DNA from: JAITWN01 sp964581365 | GTDB lineage: Bacteria > Pseudomonadota > Gammaproteobacteria > SZUA-140 | Length of the DNA stretch: 15,956 nucleotides | Direction: 5' to 3' | Assembly: GCA_964581365.1 (NCBI GenBank) | Contig: CAZOOF010000049.1 | Span: 1-15,956 of the forward strand | Shown here: positions 15,902 to 15,956 of the stretch, piece by piece | Layout: each line of letters starts with the position of its first letter | Position numbering within the stretch: the stretch's first letter is position 1 | Notes under the pieces: model-generated | Told to the model about the DNA's origin: nothing | Database searches by the model: none | The model's input: the letters and a program-made list of their open reading frames with translations, nothing else | Position numbers and translations under genes: made by a program

Positions 15902-15956
15902 ACTGAACCTTCGAAGGCACTGTCATCATCGTTTCGCATTCCTGGTTGAGAATTCG
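15902..15956 (+). repeat. 55-bp direct repeat, copy 2, at the right edge
   Basis: This copy is identical to 15595-15649. It runs exactly to the last base of the window, so its true right end is unknown. It is not preceded by the end of a recognisable gene, unlike copy 1. A repeat that fills exactly the last 55 bases also fits a contig end produced by a de Bruijn-graph assembler with k = 55. Confidence 0.9.

Overview
The window is a high-GC proteobacterial chromosome segment. By gene content it is most likely from a gammaproteobacterium: it has a sufBCDSU-type operon, a YdiY-like DUF481 outer-membrane protein, an LpoB/COG3014 lipoprotein pair and full-length Lhr. I cannot place it to genus. 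The coding genes have strongly GC-biased third positions. Only the last ~300 bases differ, at roughly 50% GC by rough hand count.

Bases 1-5234 (+) hold one tightly packed operon for iron-sulfur cluster assembly: sufB (3' part only), sufC, sufD, sufS, sufU, sufT and a small Rieske [2Fe-2S] ferredoxin. Most neighbours overlap by 4 nt (ATGA). SufBCD is the scaffold/ATPase complex. SufS extracts sulfur from cysteine and SufU carries it, in place of SufE. SufT is a DUF59 maturation factor, and the Rieske protein is a plausible electron carrier. No SufA, SufE or regulator gene is present; a regulator could lie beyond the left edge.

Bases 5286-8481 hold a metallo-beta-lactamase/beta-CASP RNA-processing type nuclease (-). 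It is divergent from a DUF481 outer-membrane beta-barrel protein (+), and a good sigma70-like promoter lies between them. Two hairpins, one with a T-tract, follow the DUF481 gene. Next comes a VIT1/CCC1 family iron/manganese transporter (+).

Bases 8566-13541 hold the very large Lhr helicase gene (-), divergent from a DUF523 (TudS-like) iron-sulfur protein (+).

Bases 13594-15599 hold two lipoprotein genes in tandem (+), an LpoB-like penicillin-binding-protein activator and a COG3014 lipoprotein, separated by a very strong GC hairpin.

Bases 15595-15956 hold the one feature the genes do not explain: a perfect 55-bp direct repeat, one copy over the COG3014 stop codon and one at the right edge of the window. 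The two copies enclose 252 bp of lower-GC DNA with no recognisable gene. This may be a real repeated element or a de Bruijn-graph contig end (55 is a common k-mer size). It is the least understood part of an otherwise ordinary housekeeping region.
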